DNA of 7,732 nucleotides, taken from assembly GCA_031284105.1 (NCBI GenBank), contig JAITAN010000197.1, positions 1 through 7,732 on the forward strand, read 5' to 3'. Numbering within the stretch: the stretch's first letter is position 1; each line of letters opens with the position of its first letter. Below are positions 5,964 through 7,732 of this stretch, in pieces. Below the pieces are notes generated by a model. That model saw nothing but the letters and a program-made list of their open reading frames with translations, was not told where the DNA came from and did no database searches. A program made the position numbers and the translations under genes. This DNA is from Treponema sp. GTDB lineage: Bacteria > Spirochaetota > Spirochaetia > Treponematales > Breznakiellaceae.

Positions 5964-6017
5964 CGGACCGTACGGCTGTTGTACACGTACGCCCGTGAGC
6001 GGCAGCCGTACGGTCCG
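5964..6017. other. 15-bp perfect inverted repeat, 24-nt loop
   Basis: CGGACCGTACGGCTG (5964-5978) and CAGCCGTACGGTCCG (6003-6017) are exact complements. It would be a very stable stem in RNA or a cruciform in DNA. No T-tract follows on either strand, so it is not an ordinary terminator. It may be a REP-like element or the edge of an inserted element. Confidence 0.65.
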
Positions 6018-6084
6018 CCATTGAGGTTAATGATGCCGATGCCTGTTTTCTCATGGTGTCCGGGATGTTAGGGCTGAATGCCCT

Positions 6085-6918
6085 ATGCCGGATGAGGTCG
6101 AAGCCTGCTCATCCCCGCTTCCGTATATATATCTGCCTGCCGCCGCCGCCAACCCCGACATCAAAGCCGACCTCGCCGATGTCGAAGTCGCCGAAGGCCT
6201 CGTCGATACCCTCGACAAGGGCAGCGAACTCAGCTTCACCGATGACTTCGCCTTTTCCGGGACAATTGGCGGCATTCCCTGCCCCATCCTGATAAGCCTG
6301 CGGCCTCGTAATAGAGGGAATACGCTCAGCAGCGAGAGTACGATTGCGAATAATAAGGTTACCACCGTCGATACCGGTGAGACGTTTACCATTCCAAGGG
6401 GAGAACCGGACGAGCCGCCTCCCGGGTCGCTTCCGAACGTCGATGTAGATATGGTGCTGGACGTTGTGTTGCGGTACCGCGTTTACGAAGGGGGTACCGT
6501 GTGGACCATCGCCAACGGTCTTTATGGGGAGCCGGATAATTCCACCGACCCTTCCAAAACCGCTCTTAACGGCGGCATCATAGTCAGGTTCGGCAACGGT
6601 TCTTCAGATATCGGCGAGGGCGAGACGGCCGTAAAAGTACGCACACCACTGTAGATACGGTACTGGACATTGCGTTGAAGTACCGCGCTTTCGGCAACCA
6701 TAAGGGACTCGACGGAATCAGCATTTTAAACAACAGCGCCATGTGGACCATCGCCAACGGCATTTATGGGGATGCGGATAATTCCGCCGGCGATACCCGC
6801 CAAAGCGTTCTTAACGGCGGCATCGTGGTCAGGTTCGGCCTGTTCTTCGGGGACCGGCCAGGGTGATACAGTCGTAGAGATACTCCCGACGGGCCTTACG
6901 TCGTCGAAAGGTCATTGA
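6085..6918 (+). pseudogene. Degraded repeat-domain protein with two compensating frameshifts
   Basis: No start codon here has a Shine-Dalgarno, and the left edge is uncertain. The most protein-like region begins near 6140. Two copies of a repeat domain follow. Copy 1 (about 6440-6640) reads VDMVLDVVLRYR, VWTIANGLYGEPDNS and LNGGIIVRFG. Copy 2 (about 6648-6880) reads VDTVLDIALKYR, MWTIANGIYGDADNS and LNGGIVVRFG. Copy 1 is in one frame and runs into a stop at 6652-6654. Copy 2 is shifted by one base, then returns to the first frame in the GGGG run at 6849-6852, giving GTGQGDTVVEI, which matches GEGETAVKV of copy 1. The restored frame ends TGA TGA at 6916-6921, just before a terminator. I do not recognise the family; the alternating strands suggest a surface protein. 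Silent cassette or decayed gene are both possible. Confidence 0.55.
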
Positions 6919-6924
6919 TGATCG

Positions 6925-6958
6925 AAGGACCGTCCCCTCCGGGGCGGCCCTTCCTTTT
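6925..6958 (+). terminator. Intrinsic terminator after the repeat-domain pseudogene
   Basis: On the plus strand the arms AAGG, CCG, CCCC pair with GGGG, CGG, CCTT around a TCC loop, with one mismatch and one bulged base, followed by CCTTTTT. It begins four bases after the double stop at 6916-6921, which supports the view that the region upstream was once a transcribed gene. The matching place in the right direct-repeat copy (7460-7490) has lost much of the stem. Confidence 0.65.
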
Positions 6959-7075
6959 TACCGCAGTCTTGTATGAACTTGCTGCGAAAACCGGAGGGTT
7001 CCATAAAAGCCCCCGCGCCCCATGCCATAAAAGCCCAAATCCCCCCTCGTTTTCCCCTCCCCTCCCCTTCTGCAC
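6927..7075. repeat. Left copy of an about 149-bp direct repeat flanking the minisatellite
   Basis: Pairs with 7460-7607. The copies differ by about ten substitutions and one C insertion, giving roughly 93% identity. The substitutions all lie in the left half, and the last 80 or so bases are identical apart from the indel. Within each copy the 12-mer CCATAAAAGCCC occurs twice. The copy ends in a C-rich tract that is a G-quadruplex motif on the other strand. Its left end contains the terminator at 6925-6958. No gene is seen in it. Confidence 0.85.
7041..7067 (-). other. G-quadruplex motif, left copy
   Basis: On the minus strand three GGGG runs separated by single A residues are followed, after seven bases, by a run of six G. 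This satisfies a four-tetrad quadruplex pattern with two 1-nt loops and one 7-nt loop. An equivalent motif is in the right repeat copy. Confidence 0.65.
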
Positions 7076-7079
7076 ATCA

Positions 7080-7449
7080 TGAGGTCTGTCCTATGCCGGA
7101 GGGCTGTCCTCCATTCGGAGGTCTGTCCTATATTCGGAGGTCTGTCCTATATTTGGAGGTCTGTCCTCCATTCGGAGGTCTGTCCATATTCGGAGGTCTG
7201 TCCTATACTGGAGGTCTGTCCTATATTCGGAGGTCTGTCTTATGCCGGAGGTCTGTCCTCCATTCGGAGGTTGTCCTATGCCGGAGGGCTGTCCTATATT
7301 CGGAGGTCTGACCTATATCGGAGGCATGTCCTATATTTGGAGGTCTGTCCTATATTCGGAGGTCTGTCCTACATTTGGAGGTCTGTCCTATACTGAAGGT
7401 CTGTCTTATGCCAGAGGTCTGTCCTACAATCGGAGGTCTGTCCTATGCC
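7080..7449. repeat. Minisatellite of 20 units, 17-19 bp each
   Basis: The consensus unit is GGAGGTCTGTCCTATATTC. I count 20 contiguous units, most 18 or 19 bp and one of 17. Variation is concentrated in the last six bases (ATATTC, CCATTC, ATGCC, ATACT, ATATTT). Each unit can form a small AGG/CCT hairpin, extended to GGAGG/CCTCC in the CCATTC type. The period is not a multiple of three and the unit has no stop codon, so all three plus-strand frames stay open and give cysteine- and tyrosine-rich peptides. I regard these as artefacts. There are no spacers, so it is not a CRISPR array. Confidence 0.9.
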
Positions 7450-7459
7450 AGCGCCATGT

Positions 7460-7607
7460 GGACCATCCCCTCCGAGGCGGCATTTTCTTTTTACCGCAGT
7501 TTTGTATGAACTTGTTGTGAAAGCCGAAGGGTTCCATAAAAGCCCCCGCGCCCCATGCCATAAAAGCCCAAATCCCCCTCGTTTTCCCCTCCCCTCCCCT
7601 TCTGCAC
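7460..7607. repeat. Right copy of the about 149-bp direct repeat
   Basis: Homologous to 6927-7075 with one fewer C. It starts about ten bases after the minisatellite and ends at the stop codon of the possible minus-strand gene at the right edge. The 19 bases 7449-7467 are identical to 6734-6752 inside the upstream pseudogene, so this copy is joined to pseudogene sequence at a GGACC(A/G)TC microhomology. This suggests that the original duplicated unit reached into the pseudogene and later lost about 182 bp. Confidence 0.85.
7574..7599 (-). other. G-quadruplex motif, right copy
   Basis: The same motif as at 7041-7067, with five G instead of six in the last run. It lies eight bases past the stop of the possible minus-strand gene and so would be in that gene's 3' untranslated RNA. 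Confidence 0.65.
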
Positions 7608-7732
7608 TATCCTCTGACGTATAACCCGATACATTCGGGAAAGGGGAACGGCACAAACGCCGCGAGAAAGTTAGGCGCAAATGCCGTTGATCCCGTCCAC
7701 GTTTCGGCAAGATATGCCGCTTCATCAATGTA
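7607..7732 (-). CDS. Possible C-terminal end of a protein entering from the right edge
   Basis: Reading the minus strand from the window edge gives 41 codons with protein-like composition (YIDEAAYLAETWTGSTAF, later ending ECIGLYVRG) and then TAG at 7607-7609. The stop coincides with the edge of the 149-bp repeat, as expected if the duplication began just past a gene. No family is recognised, and 41 residues is too short to be sure. The start lies outside the window. Confidence 0.35.
   Translation of the reverse strand, partial: YIDEAAYLAETWTGSTAFAPNFLAAFVPFPFPECIGLYVRG

Noticed and set aside
5680..6054. Minus-strand 124-codon frame in GC-rich DNA
   Set aside because: The composition is Arg-, Ala- and Cys-rich, the frame runs through several perfect inverted repeats, and it has no credible start.
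7080..7449. CRISPR array
   Set aside because: Units are contiguous with no unique spacers and are only 17-19 bp, so it is a minisatellite.
6973..7520. Three overlapping plus-strand open frames through the minisatellite
   Set aside because: All three frames are open because the repeat unit lacks stop codons; none has independent coding support.

Overview
The window carries one minus-strand gene block flanked by repeat-rich, mostly non-coding DNA. The GC content looks close to 50%. The genes are a tripartite TRAP transporter operon and a periplasmic protein with an OmpA-type C-terminal domain. This style, together with homopolymer tracts and families of small palindromic repeats, fits a spirochaete such as a host-associated Treponema. 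That assignment is an inference: no rRNA or other phylogenetic marker is present.

Layout. Positions 1-726 contain short hairpin repeats, a 15-G tract, two roughly 78-bp copies of a structured repeat and T-rich DNA, with no convincing gene. Positions 727-1980 (minus) encode an exported OmpA-domain protein whose promoter is so close to the ATG that the mRNA should be leaderless. Positions 1981-2267 hold that promoter, a solitary 32-bp sequence resembling a type I-C CRISPR repeat, and the terminator region of the transporter operon. Positions 2268-5123 (minus) are the TRAP operon in the order dctP, dctQ, dctM. DctP is the periplasmic binding protein, and its reading frame is broken by one in-frame TAA. 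DctQ and DctM are the small and large membrane subunits, and both are intact. Between dctP and dctQ are two hairpins, the second followed by a U-tract that runs into the dctQ ribosome binding site. A good promoter lies upstream of dctP.

Positions 5200-6084 carry no recognisable gene. They hold an 8-unit array of about 21-bp palindromes and several long inverted repeats. Positions 6085-6918 (plus) are a degraded open frame with two copies of a repeat domain (core motif WTIANG-YG...LNGGI-VRFG) and two compensating frameshifts, followed by a strong terminator. Positions 6927-7607 form a composite repeat locus: two about 149-bp direct repeats (each with a C-rich tract that is a G-quadruplex motif on the minus strand) flank a 20-unit minisatellite with a 17-19-bp period. 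The right repeat copy is joined to a 19-bp piece of the upstream pseudogene, which shows that the locus has been rearranged. A possible gene end enters from the right edge on the minus strand.

DctP would capture an organic acid in the periplasm and deliver it to DctQM for sodium- or proton-driven uptake. With the TAA in dctP, the system works only if the stop is a sequencing error, is read through, is bypassed by restart, or if another binding protein substitutes. The repeat locus at the right resembles a recombination-prone or silent-cassette region, but that role is a hypothesis.
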